The notes: generated by a model not told the origin, from the letters alone. A stretch of 64,000 nucleotides of DNA from an uncultured Ruminococcus sp. (GCA_902787825.1 CADAHS010000003.1:1-64000), one strand, 5' to 3'; shown: positions 34,374 through 43,528, counted from the first letter of the stretch. Numbers and translations are program-made.

Positions 34374-35579
34374 CTATTCTCCAAGCAGCTGCTTGGGCGT
34401 GCTTGCTTTGGATATAAAATACGGTGCGGCAAGGCTGACGAGCAGGAACATCAGCAAAATTACGGCTATGCTCACAAGGCTTATTCCCGACCAGACAACG
34501 CTGATCGAAAATCGCTTTGATACGACGCTGAGCGCTGCAAACGACAGCACAAGCGACACTGCCGCCAGCACAGCGCTTCTGATAAGCTCGATAAGCACGC
34601 ATTGTTTCCAGCGCATACCACAGATGCAAAATACAGCATAGTCCTTCAGTCTTGTGCGCATGGTGAGAGCCGAACTGCTCAGGCTGCTGACAAAAGCAAG
34701 CACAAGTATCACTATGATTATCGGCAGCATATCGTACAGATGCTGATACAGATACAGCTTGCTGTTTTTGTCAAGATCGGTCAGAGCCATAGAATATGCG
34801 CAGCCGAACCTTGCAAGCGTTTGCTGATCTGCTTTGAGCTGATCTTGGGAAACACTTTCGGGGTAGGTTATCAGGCAGCCCGAAAACAAGCCCTGCACTG
34901 CACCGAGCTTTTGCAGATATTGTGATGAAAAAACAAGCAGCGGTTTTTGTTCGATCTCATAGTTATAGGAGTTGAAAAAAACATTGAAATCATCACCTGT
35001 GCTGTGGACTGCAAATCCGCCCGGGAGCTTTGCGCTTTCTTCAAGCACGCCCACGACCTGTGCAGTATATTTATTTCCGCCGAGGTCGATCTCTACTCTG
35101 CTGCCCTTCTCCCAACCGTATTCATTCTTTGAAACCACACACTCAATGCAGTCAGCGTTAGCGCTTTCTTTTAGCCAGCGTCCGCTTTTGAGCTTTGGCG
35201 TAAAGCGCCTGATGATCTCATCGTTGAAGCTGAAATTGTTCACCTCAAGCAAGCCGTTATCCGCCTGCGCACCGCAGCTGACGATGTTGCAGGCAGCGAT
35301 AGTTTCGGGCGAATGAAGGAACTGCAAAATATCATCATCGGCAAGAAAATCTTCCGCTTTGTTCTCACCGTAAAAGTCCTTGTTAGCGGCACTGCTGAAC
35401 TCACAGTACAATCCCTTTGACTCAAACATATCCCGAAAGGGCGTGTAATTGCGAAACCTTATCAACACCGATGACACCATTACAAGCGTTATCACGACCG
35501 CACAGGTCATTTCACAGACGGTAAGCACGCTCATCAGCTTGCTTCGCTTTATGTTTTTAACCGCACACTTTAAAAGCAT
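34374..35579 (-). CDS. FtsX-like ABC permease
   Basis: A 401-residue permease: a membrane segment at about 15-38, a large extracytoplasmic domain of about 230 residues, then three membrane segments near the C terminus with SSSALTMRTRLKDYAVFCICGM, the FtsX coupling-helix pattern. It pairs with the permease upstream, whose stop lies 4 bp before its start, and with the ATPase downstream. Substrate unknown; antimicrobial peptide defence is common for this type. Confidence 0.86.
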   Translation of the reverse strand: MLLKCAVKNIKRSKLMSVLTVCEMTCAVVITLVMVSSVLIRFRNYTPFRDMFESKGLYCEFSSAANKDFYGENKAEDFLADDDILQFLHSPETIAACNIVSCGAQADNGLLEVNNFSFNDEIIRRFTPKLKSGRWLKESANADCIECVVSKNEYGWEKGSRVEIDLGGNKYTAQVVGVLEESAKLPGGFAVHSTGDDFNVFFNSYNYEIEQKPLLVFSSQYLQKLGAVQGLFSGCLITYPESVSQDQLKADQQTLARFGCAYSMALTDLDKNSKLYLYQHLYDMLPIIIVILVLAFVSSLSSSALTMRTRLKDYAVFCICGMRWKQCVLIELIRSAVLAAVSLVLSFAALSVVSKRFSISVVWSGISLVSIAVILLMFLLVSLAAPYFISKASTPKQLLGE

Positions 35580-35583
35580 TCCC

Positions 35584-36735
35584 TCACCCCATTTCCTTGT
35601 AATTGATCTTCCTGCCGACCGACAGACTTATCATCGGTATGACAATGATGATAAAGACTGATATGAACCCTGCAAACAGACAAAGATACGTTTTCAGAGA
35701 ATATGCCTGCTTGAAATGATCAAGCACACGGCACATCACCTTGTTGGTTATAAGCACATTCAGTCCTGCACCGACAGAGTATGCAGGCAGGGTAATGACA
35801 ACGCACTCAACAAGGTACATAGCTATTGCACTTTTGCGAGAGCAGCCGCAGATGCGCATTATCGCAAGAGAGCGCTGCCGTTTGAGCAGAATGAAACGGT
35901 ACAGCATCGCAAAGTTTGTCACCGACAAAAGTGATATGAGCAGCGCTATCCGGATCATATTGTTGTAAATGCTCACAGTGTCGGTGTCGGGGAATTTCAG
36001 CTCGGGGAATTTCAGCAGGCCGCCGAAATACTCTTCGGCTTTATTTGTTATGTCATTGTAAGCCGAGCGTGTGATATTGCGCTCAAACGAAAAGCCTATC
36101 TGCGTTATCGCAACGTCTTCGGGAATAGTAAGAAACGGAACTATCGGTGCGGCTGTGCCTGCGGAGTATGTGCCTACGACCGAGTATTTCTTCCCGAACA
36201 TCGTTATCGTTCCGTCTGCATTTCTGAATTTGCTGCACGCTGCATTCCACCCATCTGCACCGCTGCCGCTGACAACTGCAACAAGCTCACCGCATTGCTC
36301 CTCGTAATTATTGATGTATCTGCCCGACGTGATAACGCCCTTCTCCTCCCAGTTTTTACGGGTTTGCTCGCAGATCCCGTACTTGCCTGCGTGGATAACA
36401 AATCGCATCGGGAAAGAGCCCGGGCCCTCATCAGACTCAAACTCCGGCAGCTCTGCGCCTGCATAAATGACTATCATCGCGTTGAGTGTTTTCTCATCAA
36501 GAGATTCAGCGAAGCGCTGAAAGTCACCCTTGGAGATGCTGCTGCCCTGCTGTATCTCGGGGTTGAGCGTTTTAAGTTCAAGCTCGGTCTCGTTTTTCTG
36601 CGTGGTGTAGTTGTAATAAAGTCCGTAGGAAAAGTTGATGATAAACGCTGACGACACTATGCAAACAATGATTACAACAAAGATCGCACGCTCGTTTCCG
36701 GCAAAGGCGGATATGTTTGAAAACACTCTTTTCAT
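35584..36735 (-). CDS. FtsX-like ABC permease
   Basis: About 383 residues with the same topology as its neighbour: one N-terminal membrane segment, a long external domain and three C-terminal segments with LLKRQRSLAIMRICGCSRKSAI. The start is the ATG after GGAAGTGATAAA, dropping 12 residues of the longest frame. It follows the anti-sigma gene by about 60 bp. The two permeases are probably a heterodimer. Confidence 0.85.
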   Translation of the reverse strand: MKRVFSNISAFAGNERAIFVVIIVCIVSSAFIINFSYGLYYNYTTQKNETELELKTLNPEIQQGSSISKGDFQRFAESLDEKTLNAMIVIYAGAELPEFESDEGPGSFPMRFVIHAGKYGICEQTRKNWEEKGVITSGRYINNYEEQCGELVAVVSGSGADGWNAACSKFRNADGTITMFGKKYSVVGTYSAGTAAPIVPFLTIPEDVAITQIGFSFERNITRSAYNDITNKAEEYFGGLLKFPELKFPDTDTVSIYNNMIRIALLISLLSVTNFAMLYRFILLKRQRSLAIMRICGCSRKSAIAMYLVECVVITLPAYSVGAGLNVLITNKVMCRVLDHFKQAYSLKTYLCLFAGFISVFIIIVIPMISLSVGRKINYKEMG

Positions 36736-36796
36736 TTTATCACTTCCACAAAAAAATACTGATGAAAGCATTTCGCTCTCACCAGTACAGATGCAT

Positions 36797-37480
36797 CTAT
36801 CCTGTGTTTTGTGACTTCTGCGGTTTCACCGACCTGCATAAATCAAGCATTGTTTCTTTATCAAGGCTGCCCGAGACCATGAAAACATATCTGCCGTTAT
36901 CCCAGATATAGACCGTCTCGTATTCTGTCACAACGATCTGATATTTCTGCCCGTCCGTGTCGGTGAACTCTTGCATTTTCGCCTCATCGGTGAAGGTTAT
37001 CCTGAACGAGTCTTTTGTGAACTGGGTGAACATTATCCTGCTGTCAGAACTGTAATATGGAATATCGACCATTGTTTCTGTCCTGTTGTGATACTGCTGT
37101 TTGAAGCCCTGCGGCAGTTTACTGATGCGGTATTCTTCCTCAATGGTCTTGGGGTATCCGTCATTTGAGCCTGTATCAGCTGAAATGACCTGATGATCTG
37201 AAAAAACACTTGTGAAAAAATCAAAGACTGTTTCTCTTACGGCTTTAACGCTCATAGCTGATGCTGAAACGATCACTATTGCAGCAGCGATACAGGCTGC
37301 TCTTCGTGATGCGGTACAAATGAATTTAAAGTACGGCTTTCGCTGCCTTTTGAACAGCTTTTGCATTTTCTTTTCGTGCCTGCGGCTGAAAATATGCGGT
37401 TCAGATCTGTCAATATCCTGCAAAAGCTCAGCTGTCTGCTCGTCGAAAAGCTCCTGCATTGCCACACCAAGATTATCCAT
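36797..37480 (-). CDS. Membrane anti-sigma-like protein with DUF4367-type domain
   Basis: About 227 residues. A cytoplasmic N-terminal region (about 1-65, charged, Arg/Lys-rich), one membrane segment (RAACIAAAIVIVSASAMSV), then an external domain resembling DUF4367: YRISKLPQGFKQ, YSSDSRIMFTQFTKDS, WDNGRYVFMVSGSLDKETML. The start ATG overlaps the sigma stop as ATGGATAA, 8 bp, with GGAGG before it. This is the same layout as the pair near 28.3 kb. It probably holds the ECF sigma and senses an external signal for the ABC genes that follow. Confidence 0.82.
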   Translation of the reverse strand: MDNLGVAMQELFDEQTAELLQDIDRSEPHIFSRRHEKKMQKLFKRQRKPYFKFICTASRRAACIAAAIVIVSASAMSVKAVRETVFDFFTSVFSDHQVISADTGSNDGYPKTIEEEYRISKLPQGFKQQYHNRTETMVDIPYYSSDSRIMFTQFTKDSFRITFTDEAKMQEFTDTDGQKYQIVVTEYETVYIWDNGRYVFMVSGSLDKETMLDLCRSVKPQKSQNTG

Positions 37481-38003
37481 TATCTTCACCCTCCTTCAGT
37501 TTTTCTGCAAGCCTCTGCCGTGCCTTTTGCAAGCGCTTCCTCGATGCAGTCTGACTTATACCGAGCAAGCGTGCGATCTGCTTATGATCAAGCTCCAGCG
37601 CATACCTTAGATACAGGATCTGCGCATCTTCCCTGCAAAGCCTGCTGACACACTCTTTGATCCACAGCCTGTCATACCTGTTTATATCCTCATCGGGTGT
37701 GTACTGCTCATCAATGTATTCCAGATCATCACGGTGATGTCTGTTTTTTCGCAGTATCATTCTTGCGGAATTTCTGATAGTTACGATGATATATCCGTGC
37801 TTTTTGTCAGCGTCAAGGGAACTGAATGTCCTGAAATTGCCTGCTAATGACAAAAATCCATCTGCAACTGCATCTTCGGCAAGAGCACTGTCATCAAGTA
37901 TTTTATACGCAATATAGTACGCTTCATTCTTGTATTCGTTATAAAGCTTCTCAAACTCTGATCTTTCGCATTCATCATTAAGAAGCAAATTTACAGCAAG
38001 CAA
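37473..38003 (-). CDS. ECF-type RNA polymerase sigma factor
   Basis: A 176-residue sigma factor. Region 2: EFEKLYNEYKNEAYYIAYKILDDSALAEDAVADGFLSLA; region 4: LCREDAQILYLRYALELDHKQIARLLGISQTASRKRLQKARQRL. The start is TTG, 7 bp after AGAGGT. It heads a five-gene operon: anti-sigma, two permeases, ATPase. Close in style to the factor near 27.8 kb, suggesting old duplication of the module. Confidence 0.9.
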   Translation of the reverse strand: MLAVNLLLNDECERSEFEKLYNEYKNEAYYIAYKILDDSALAEDAVADGFLSLAGNFRTFSSLDADKKHGYIIVTIRNSARMILRKNRHHRDDLEYIDEQYTPDEDINRYDRLWIKECVSRLCREDAQILYLRYALELDHKQIARLLGISQTASRKRLQKARQRLAEKLKEGEDNG

Positions 38004-38404
38004 AACACTTACCTCTTTTCGTTTTTATTCACCATTTATTATGATGCACCTGCGGGGCAAAATGTGAGCGGATATATCAATTTATTCTGAAAAAGATTTT
38101 TTAAACAGAGACTCTCACAGCGAGAATGCAACGGTACAGATCACGTTTATCAGCTCTTTCAAGATGCAGACTGAATTTTAAAATTACAGCTTATCAAAAA
38201 AGCACTGCGATTGAGCTGTCCTTGTATATATTAACGATCCGGATGCGGAAAGCAGTGCATTGTTATATTAAAATCAGCAGATTATACAAACCGGCTCATC
38301 ATTAATTGTACATAACGCAAAGCGAAACCAGATAACACAACGACCGCCGTGGGGTTATTCTCCCGGGCAGTTAGTTATTAAAACTATGCGACAATTTAAG
38401 CGAG

Positions 38405-38456
38405 GTTTGTAGTATATTCAACAGACAGTGGCAAAACCGATGCTTATACTACAAAC
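38405..38456. repeat. 12-bp inverted repeat upstream of a small membrane protein gene
   Basis: GTTTGTAGTATA (38405-38416) and its exact reverse complement TATACTACAAAC (38445-38456) flank 28 bp, ending 18 bp before a -35. It could be an operator. The rest of the 38004-38566 gap shows only a partial copy of the hairpin repeat family near 38358-38395. Confidence 0.6.
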
Positions 38457-38473
38457 TACGCTGATTTTGAATA

Positions 38474-38502
38474 TTGAAAAATACTGCTGCCGGTGTTATG
38501 AT
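38474..38502 (+). promoter_or_regulatory. Promoter of the 84-aa membrane protein
   Basis: TTGAAA and TATGAT, 17 bp apart. Confidence 0.65.
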
Positions 38503-38566
38503 ATAGACACACCAAGAGGAAAAACAAAAACAAAAAAATCAAACACACAAAAAGGAGAAAAAAATC

Positions 38567-38821
38567 ATGGAAAACACAAACATCACTAAGGCAGCAGACG
38601 CAGAGAAGAAGGCAAGGATCATAAAGTTCTTTATTTTCCTGGCGATATTCGTTGGAACATTCGCTATACTGGGAATGACTATCTCACTTATAGTTACCAA
38701 AAAGATCGTACTGACAAACGTTCTGCACTCAATGGTAAGCGACCTTGTTCTTGGCTCGATCATCGGATACTTCGTATTCCTCAGAAAAAGAAAGTCCGTG
38801 AAGTCTGAAGATGCTGCTTAG
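38567..38821 (+). CDS. Small two-helix membrane protein
   Basis: 84 residues: a charged N terminus, two hydrophobic segments (FFIFLAIFVGTFAILGMTI and MVSDLVLGSIIGYFVFL) and a basic/acidic tail. AAAGGAGAAAAAAATC precedes the start. It has its own promoter under an inverted repeat. I do not recognise a family; the layout resembles small stress-induced membrane peptides. It lies upstream of the ECF operon, in the opposite direction. Confidence 0.65.
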   Translation: MENTNITKAADAEKKARIIKFFIFLAIFVGTFAILGMTISLIVTKKIVLTNVLHSMVSDLVLGSIIGYFVFLRKRKSVKSEDAA

Positions 38822-38845
38822 ATCTTTAGATCTGATAATAAAAAT

Positions 38846-38873
38846 CCGCCCGGGAGTTTATGCTCTCGGGCGG
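38846..38873. repeat. GC-rich hairpin repeat, copy 1 (terminator)
   Basis: CCGCCCGGGAG-TTTATG-CTCTCGGGCGG. The minus-strand side is followed by ATTTTTATT, so it serves as terminator for the convergent chromate-transport genes. It is one of five copies of a dispersed hairpin family in the window and is identical to copy 4. Confidence 0.8.
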
Positions 38874-38888
38874 TGTTCGTTTCATAAG

Positions 38889-39455
38889 CTACAAATTCAG
38901 GCTGTACCCTGCACCGATGCCGACAGCGGCTGACAGCAGTATTATCTTTATCGGGTTCACCTTTTTGAAAACAAGCACAGCTGATACGGCAAAGATACCG
39001 AGGAACACCCAGAACGATGCCTGTGTGAACCTGTCCGCCTGCAAGCCGCTTGGGAAGAATACCGTTCGTCCGACGGAAAGCAAAGCTGTGCCTATCATTC
39101 CCACAACGGCAGGCTTCAAGCCCGACATCACTGCGCCGACCGTCCTGCTGGACTTGAATCGCTCATAGCATTTTGCGATGATAAGAATGATGACAAATGA
39201 CGGAAGCACTACCCCGAGGGTCGCAAGCACCGCACCGAGCAAGCCGCCTGTTTTCATTCCGACAAATGTAGCCATATTCACCGCAAGCGGACCGGGTGTG
39301 CTCTCGCTGAGCGCCACGAAATCGACAAGCTCCGACTGAGAGAGCCAGCCGTGCTGCTCGGATTCATACTGTATCATAGCTATCATTGAGTATCCGCCGC
39401 CAAAGGTGAACGCACCTATTTTCAAAAAGATGAGAAACAGTTCAAGCAGTATCAT
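38889..39455 (-). CDS. chrA: Chromate transporter, short-chain CHR subunit
   Basis: A 188-residue membrane protein of the CHR family: FLKIGAFTFGGGYSMIAMIQ, then ALSESTPGPLAVNMATFVG and LGVVLPSFVIILIIA. Short CHR proteins act as pairs and export chromate or exchange it with sulfate. Its start overlaps the end of the other subunit by 14 bp, so the two are coupled. The natural substrate in a gut anaerobe is uncertain. Confidence 0.9.
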   Translation of the reverse strand: MILLELFLIFLKIGAFTFGGGYSMIAMIQYESEQHGWLSQSELVDFVALSESTPGPLAVNMATFVGMKTGGLLGAVLATLGVVLPSFVIILIIAKCYERFKSSRTVGAVMSGLKPAVVGMIGTALLSVGRTVFFPSGLQADRFTQASFWVFLGIFAVSAVLVFKKVNPIKIILLSAAVGIGAGYSLNL

Positions 39456-39999
39456 CGCTATGCCCCTTTCTCATCAAAAGCGTCCACAGCAAGCCGAACA
39501 GAGCGCAGCCTATGATGACATAGACCGCATCTATTTTTACAAAGGCCGTAAGCACAAGGACGGCTGCCATTATAAAATATGAAAAGGCATTTTTCTTTGA
39601 CACCCTGAACATCATCCACAGCGCTTTGAGGATCAGTGCGAGCACGGCTGCACGGATACCCATGAAAGCGTACTGAACAGCTCTGACGCTTTGAAATTCG
39701 GTCAGAACAAGTGAGATCAGAGATATGATAAGAAACGACGGGAGCACTACTCCGAGCGTCGCAAGAGCAGCACCGAGAAACCCGCTCGTGCGGAAACCCA
39801 CAAAGGTCGCCGCATTTATTGCTATCGGTCCCGGCGTTGATTCCGCTATCGCAACGATGTCAAGTATATCCTGCTCTTTCATCCACTTTTTATTATCACA
39901 GACCTCACGCTGTATAAGCGGTATCATTGCATAGCCTCCGCCGAATGTGAAAGCACCGATCTTCATAAATGTCAAAAACAAATCAAGATTTTTATGCAC
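39442..39999 (-). CDS. chrA: Chromate transporter, short-chain CHR subunit
   Basis: The 185-residue partner of the other CHR protein: FMKIGAFTFGGGYAMIPLIQRE, AIAESTPGPIAINAATFVG, LGVVLPSFLIISLIS. The two share the motifs but differ elsewhere, as expected for an antiparallel heterodimer. First gene of the pair, with a promoter directly upstream. Confidence 0.9.
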   Translation of the reverse strand: MHKNLDLFLTFMKIGAFTFGGGYAMIPLIQREVCDNKKWMKEQDILDIVAIAESTPGPIAINAATFVGFRTSGFLGAALATLGVVLPSFLIISLISLVLTEFQSVRAVQYAFMGIRAAVLALILKALWMMFRVSKKNAFSYFIMAAVLVLTAFVKIDAVYVIIGCALFGLLWTLLMRKGHSDDTA

Positions 40000-40018
40000 T
40001 GTATCACCCCACAGTTCA

Positions 40019-40048
40019 ATTATACAATATCCCGTGCAGGCTTGTCAA
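40019..40048 (-). promoter_or_regulatory. Promoter of the chrA pair
   Basis: On the minus strand, TTGACA (40043-40048) and TATAAT (40019-40024) are 18 bp apart. Confidence 0.7.
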
Positions 40049-40053
40049 TAAAA

Positions 40054-40082
40054 CCGCCCGGAGTTTTTATGCTCTCGGGCGG
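40054..40082. repeat. GC-rich hairpin repeat, copy 2 (terminator)
   Basis: CCGCCCGGAG-TTTTTATG-CTCTCGGGCGG, followed on the minus strand by TTTTATT. It ends the beta-helix lipoprotein gene. Confidence 0.8.
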
Positions 40083-40099
40083 TCGCTGCTATTTGATTT

Positions 40100-41581
40100 T
40101 TACTTAGTTCCTGTGAGCTCCTTGCCGTTCACATACAGCTTGAAGCCGTTTGAGATGACGTTTGAAGCATCGCCGTCAAAGCTGGTCACATAGCTGTCGG
40201 CGGTGAGCGTCCACTTGCTCGTGCTGTCCAGCTTTACGCTTACCTTACCGACCTCTGTGGAAACGGTATCGCCGCTTGCGTTGGTGATCTTTCCGCTGAC
40301 ATAGCCGCTGAATTCCGAGCCTTGCGTGAGGTTGAGCGTAAGCGTGGAGTTGTCGCCAACAAGCACGCCGCCTTCGAGCTTCTGATTCTGAGCGTTGAGT
40401 GTTGCGGTGTTGTTTCCGCCGTTCCAGCCGTCGTCGCAGACCGAGATGAGCACCTTGCCGCTGTCCTCGTTGGTGATGTTCACGCCATTAAGATTTATAA
40501 CAGCATTGGTGTTGGTAACGTGGAAAACGTGACCGTTCTTGCTGGTCAGAGAGCCGCCCTTCATAGTAAAGGAAGATGTTCCGCTTGCTGCATCGCCCGA
40601 CATCGACTGGTATATCATTATCGTGTCAAGGAACTTTGCGTTGCCGTTTTGCTTGGTGTTGTTGGCAGTCAGATTACAGTTGTTGAGGGTAATGCTGTTG
40701 AGTCCCTCGATGCACACGCCCTCTGAGAGATTGGAAACGAGCGTGGCATTTTCGCAGGTGATGTCGGCCGTTGAATAGATAGCAGGTGAGCCGAGACCGT
40801 TTGACGTATACGTTCCGCCGCTGACCGTGACCGTTCCGCCGCCTCTGTCCGTTCTTATCGCCGCAGACGATCTGCCGCTTGTGGTGACTGTGAGGTTTTC
40901 AGCTTTGGTTATACCGCCGCCTGTGGTCATTATTCCGCCCGAGCCGTCGCCCGTAGTGGTTATGGTCGTGTTTTTGATAACAAGCGTAGTTCCGTCGCCG
41001 TCTGAGCCGTTCTTTCCGCCGTTTCCGCCGTAGCAGAAAACTCCGTTTGCGCCTGATGCGTCAGAGGTTACCGTTCCGCCCGAGATAGTCGTGGTCGAGC
41101 CGCCCTTGACGAGCACAGCCGCATTCTGTCCGTAGAAATTGCAGTTGTCGCCGCCGTCGGAATCGCCGGATTTCTTTACGGTGGGGTCGGTGATAGTGAC
41201 CTCATCGGAGGTGCTTATCATCAGAGCACTTTTATCAGCTTCGCTGCTTTCATAGGTTTTGTTATCATCACGCTGTGATTTGTATATCTCGGTCGATGCA
41301 GCATAAACGACCTCGCTCTGACTTTGACCGCCTGGTTTGCCGTCAGGCTTTTCGCCGCCCTTGCCGTCATGCTTTTCGCCGCCTTTGCCGTCAGGCGGTG
41401 CATCGGGTCTGCTGCCGTCGGGCTTATCGGGCGGTGCGTTCTTGTCCTTACCCTGCTCGCTGCTTTGTGAGAGCGAGGAGCTTGAATTGCCTGATGTATC
41501 CGCTGTGCTTGATGACTCACTGCAAGCCACCATTGAGATCGCAAGTATTATTGCTGCTATAACTGAAAGTATCTTTTTCAT
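40100..41581 (-). CDS. Beta-helix lipoprotein with low-complexity linker
   Basis: A 493-residue surface lipoprotein. The lipobox is SMVAC. A Ser-rich stretch and a Pro/Asp/Gly/Lys linker (KPDGSRPDAPPDGKGG with repeats) follow, then about 350 residues of right-handed beta-helix type repeats rich in Thr, Gly and Asn (TTTISGGTVTS, ITTTGDGSGGI, VTVSGGTYTSNG, SFTMKGGSLTSKNGH). The family has been linked to adhesion or carbohydrate binding. GGAGGACACAGCA precedes the start. Single gene with promoter and terminator. Confidence 0.82.
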   Translation of the reverse strand: MKKILSVIAAIILAISMVACSESSSTADTSGNSSSSLSQSSEQGKDKNAPPDKPDGSRPDAPPDGKGGEKHDGKGGEKPDGKPGGQSQSEVVYAASTEIYKSQRDDNKTYESSEADKSALMISTSDEVTITDPTVKKSGDSDGGDNCNFYGQNAAVLVKGGSTTTISGGTVTSDASGANGVFCYGGNGGKNGSDGDGTTLVIKNTTITTTGDGSGGIMTTGGGITKAENLTVTTSGRSSAAIRTDRGGGTVTVSGGTYTSNGLGSPAIYSTADITCENATLVSNLSEGVCIEGLNSITLNNCNLTANNTKQNGNAKFLDTIMIYQSMSGDAASGTSSFTMKGGSLTSKNGHVFHVTNTNAVINLNGVNITNEDSGKVLISVCDDGWNGGNNTATLNAQNQKLEGGVLVGDNSTLTLNLTQGSEFSGYVSGKITNASGDTVSTEVGKVSVKLDSTSKWTLTADSYVTSFDGDASNVISNGFKLYVNGKELTGTK

Positions 41582-41644
41582 TGCTGTGTCCTCCTTTTGG
41601 GGTGTTTCCCTTTACTGTAACTTTATTGTACATTGCATTCCTTA

Positions 41645-41673
41645 ATTATACTTTAAATTCAGCAAATAGTAAA
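41645..41673 (-). promoter_or_regulatory. Promoter of the beta-helix lipoprotein
   Basis: On the minus strand, TTTACT (41668-41673) and TATAAT (41645-41650) are 17 bp apart; the -35 abuts hairpin copy 3. Confidence 0.55.
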
Positions 41674-41701
41674 GCCCGTGAGCATAGAACTCTCGGGCGG
41701 G
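41674..41701. repeat. GC-rich hairpin repeat, copy 3 (inverted)
   Basis: CCCGTGAG-CATAGAA-CTCTCGGG with outer G/C pairing; it is inverted relative to copies 1, 2, 4 and 5. Confidence 0.65.
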
Positions 41702-41708
41702 TTTAGTC

Positions 41709-41930
41709 CGGTAAATCAGAATCCATCCCAGTGTATTCGCTGCTTGATATTGATCTGTTTCTGTTTCACAGGTACAATATCACTCCTGGGCTTGCCTATG
41801 CCGATGAAGCAAGGCATAAAATAGTCAGGATTTTTGCGATATAAGGTCATTTTTGAAATGAAACGGCGAGCATTTTTTCTTCACTCAAATGGCTATTTTA
41901 CCATAAGCTATTTCAGCGGCGGAACCGAAT
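41709..41930. repeat. 222-bp direct repeat, copy A
   Basis: Matches copy B near 50.8 kb over the full 222 bp with six substitutions that I count, and no gaps. It includes a nitroreductase tail and the end of a signal-peptide frame. Confidence 0.9.
41716..41850 (-). pseudogene. C-terminal fragment of a nitroreductase (copy A)
   Basis: The 44-codon frame reads RKNPDYFMPCFIGIGKP and ends NIKQRIHWDGF, the usual ending of clostridial nitroreductases. The remainder of the gene is absent. Copy B carries a nonsense change in the same frame, so copy A is the less decayed one. Confidence 0.65.
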
Positions 41931-41974
41931 ACCAGGCAAAGTGCAAGAGTCATTGATAAGATCTTCTTTTTCAT
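41885..41974 (-). pseudogene. Truncated secreted-protein start (signal peptide only)
   Basis: Twenty-nine codons beginning MKKKILSMTLALCLVFG encode a good signal peptide with AAAGGAG ahead of the ATG, then enter the 222-bp repeat and stop. It is probably the 5' end of a secreted or lipoprotein gene cut by the rearrangement that placed copy A here. A functional short peptide is less likely. Confidence 0.55.
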
Positions 41975-42189
41975 TTTCAGCAGCTCCTTTTTATTATTAG
42001 CATTGGTTTTTGTGCTTGCATATAACAGATACATAAGGCGAGTAAAATCCCCAAGGTTTTTTCAAATTATTTTGCGCTATGTATGAATGCACAATCCAGC
42101 GCCGCTGACAGTCCCCTTCGTTATAAGTTCTGCCCGAGGCAAGAGCTGCGCAAAGCCTACTGACCGGATAGGAATTTACAAAATAGTCA

Positions 42190-42218
42190 TTGAAATAATG
42201 TACGCTTGAATATATAAT
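42190..42218 (+). promoter_or_regulatory. Promoter of cysE
   Basis: TTGAAA and TATAAT with a 17-bp spacer. GGAATTT at 42171-42177, just upstream, recalls part of a CymR-type site, but that match is weak. Confidence 0.65.
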
Positions 42219-42291
42219 AAACTGTATAAAGTCAATCTTAGCTGCCAAAGCAGACATTGATGATATCAACACAAGGTAAGGAGAGATACTG

Positions 42292-43224
42292 ATGAAGGCA
42301 ATCGAAGAGAAGATCTCACAGATAGTTGACGGGCTGCTTGAGGGCAGCGGCGAACAGGACGATGTGATATTCAACCACCCGGACAAAGATGTGATAATCG
42401 GCATTCTGGACAACCTGCGCAGAGTTATTTTCCCCGGCTACTTCAAGAACAGGTCGATAAAGGTATACTCACTTCACAACAATCTTTCGGTGCTTATCGA
42501 GGACGTGATATACAATCTCACCAAACAGATCGCAGTGGTTATGAACAGCGAGGGGGAAAGCAGTGATGATATCCCTGCGGCTGCGCACGAAAAGGCTGTG
42601 CAGTTCATCCAGCGGCTGGGCGTTATACGCAAATACATACTCACCGATGTTCAGGCGGCTTATGACGGCGACCCTGCGGCTTACAGCAAGGACGAGATAA
42701 TCTACTCATACCCCGGGCTTTTTGCGATACTTGTTTACAGGATAGCGCACGAGCTGTTTTCGCTGAATATCCCGATAATACCGAGAATGATGACGGAGTA
42801 TGCGCACAGCAGGACGGGTATTGATATACACCCGGGTGCGACTATCGGAAAATACTTTTTTATTGACCACGGTACAGGCATCGTTATAGGTGAAACTACG
42901 CAGATAGGCGACAATGTCAAGATATATCAGGGCGTTACGCTCGGTGCGCTTTCGACAAGAGGCGGTCAGTCGCTGCGCAGCAAAAAGCGTCACCCGACTA
43001 TCGAGGACAATGTTACTATCTACTCGGGTGCGTCGATACTTGGCGGTGACACGGTCATCGGCAAAGACGTTGTTATCGGCGGCAACGCATTCATAACACG
43101 CTCTGTGCCTGCAGGTGCAAAGGTCAGCGTGAAAAGTCAGGAGCTTCGGTACAACTACGCCTCATCAACGACTATGGAGAGTGTTGAATTCGACCGTGAG
43201 GATTCATGGTTCTATATTATCTAA
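42292..43224 (+). CDS. cysE: Serine O-acetyltransferase
   Basis: Makes O-acetylserine from serine and acetyl-CoA, the first step of cysteine synthesis. 310 residues; the N-terminal helical half is of the EpsC/long CysE type, and the C-terminal left-handed beta helix has hexapeptide repeats: TGIDIHPGATIGKYFFIDHGTGIVIGE, GDNVKIYQGVTLGALS, RHPTIEDNVTIYSGASILGG (written KKRHPT in the protein). The catalytic His lies in IDHGTG and in KKRHPT. GTAAGGAGAG precedes the start. cysK is not adjacent. Monocistronic with terminator. Confidence 0.93.
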   Translation: MKAIEEKISQIVDGLLEGSGEQDDVIFNHPDKDVIIGILDNLRRVIFPGYFKNRSIKVYSLHNNLSVLIEDVIYNLTKQIAVVMNSEGESSDDIPAAAHEKAVQFIQRLGVIRKYILTDVQAAYDGDPAAYSKDEIIYSYPGLFAILVYRIAHELFSLNIPIIPRMMTEYAHSRTGIDIHPGATIGKYFFIDHGTGIVIGETTQIGDNVKIYQGVTLGALSTRGGQSLRSKKRHPTIEDNVTIYSGASILGGDTVIGKDVVIGGNAFITRSVPAGAKVSVKSQELRYNYASSTTMESVEFDREDSWFYII

Positions 43225-43282
43225 CTGTAAAAACACTGCTAAAAAAATGTGAAGCTCACAAGGAAAATCCATACAATAACAC

Positions 43283-43318
43283 AGCCTCCGTTGGTCAGAA
43301 GACCGGCGGAGGCTTTTT
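43283..43318 (+). terminator. cysE terminator
   Basis: AGCCTCCG pairs with CGGAGGCT, followed by TTTTT. Beyond it, up to 43528, I see only a short hairpin (GTTTTCC/GGAAAAC near 43333-43349) and no convincing gene. Confidence 0.9.
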
Positions 43319-43528
43319 GTGCAACGAAAAAGTGTTTTCCTTCGGAAAACAACTATGCTAAAGCATTTGGATCTCCCCGGTTAAACCAGGGATTGATCGT
43401 ATGCTGAAGTACGCAAAGCAACCGCCCTTGGATACTCTCCAAAGGCGGAATTGCGTGGTACACGCTGTGAACTATGCGGCAGAAGGGACTTAAATGCAAG
43501 CGGTATTTTTTATCGGAGAACGGTTCTT

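Noticed and set aside
41990..42291. T-box or SAM riboswitch before cysE
   Set aside because: No specifier hairpin, T-box sequence or S-box core could be seen; a plain promoter lies close to the start.
43320..43528. Transposase remnant after cysE
   Set aside because: One short frame was considered, but no catalytic motif or terminal inverted repeats could be identified.
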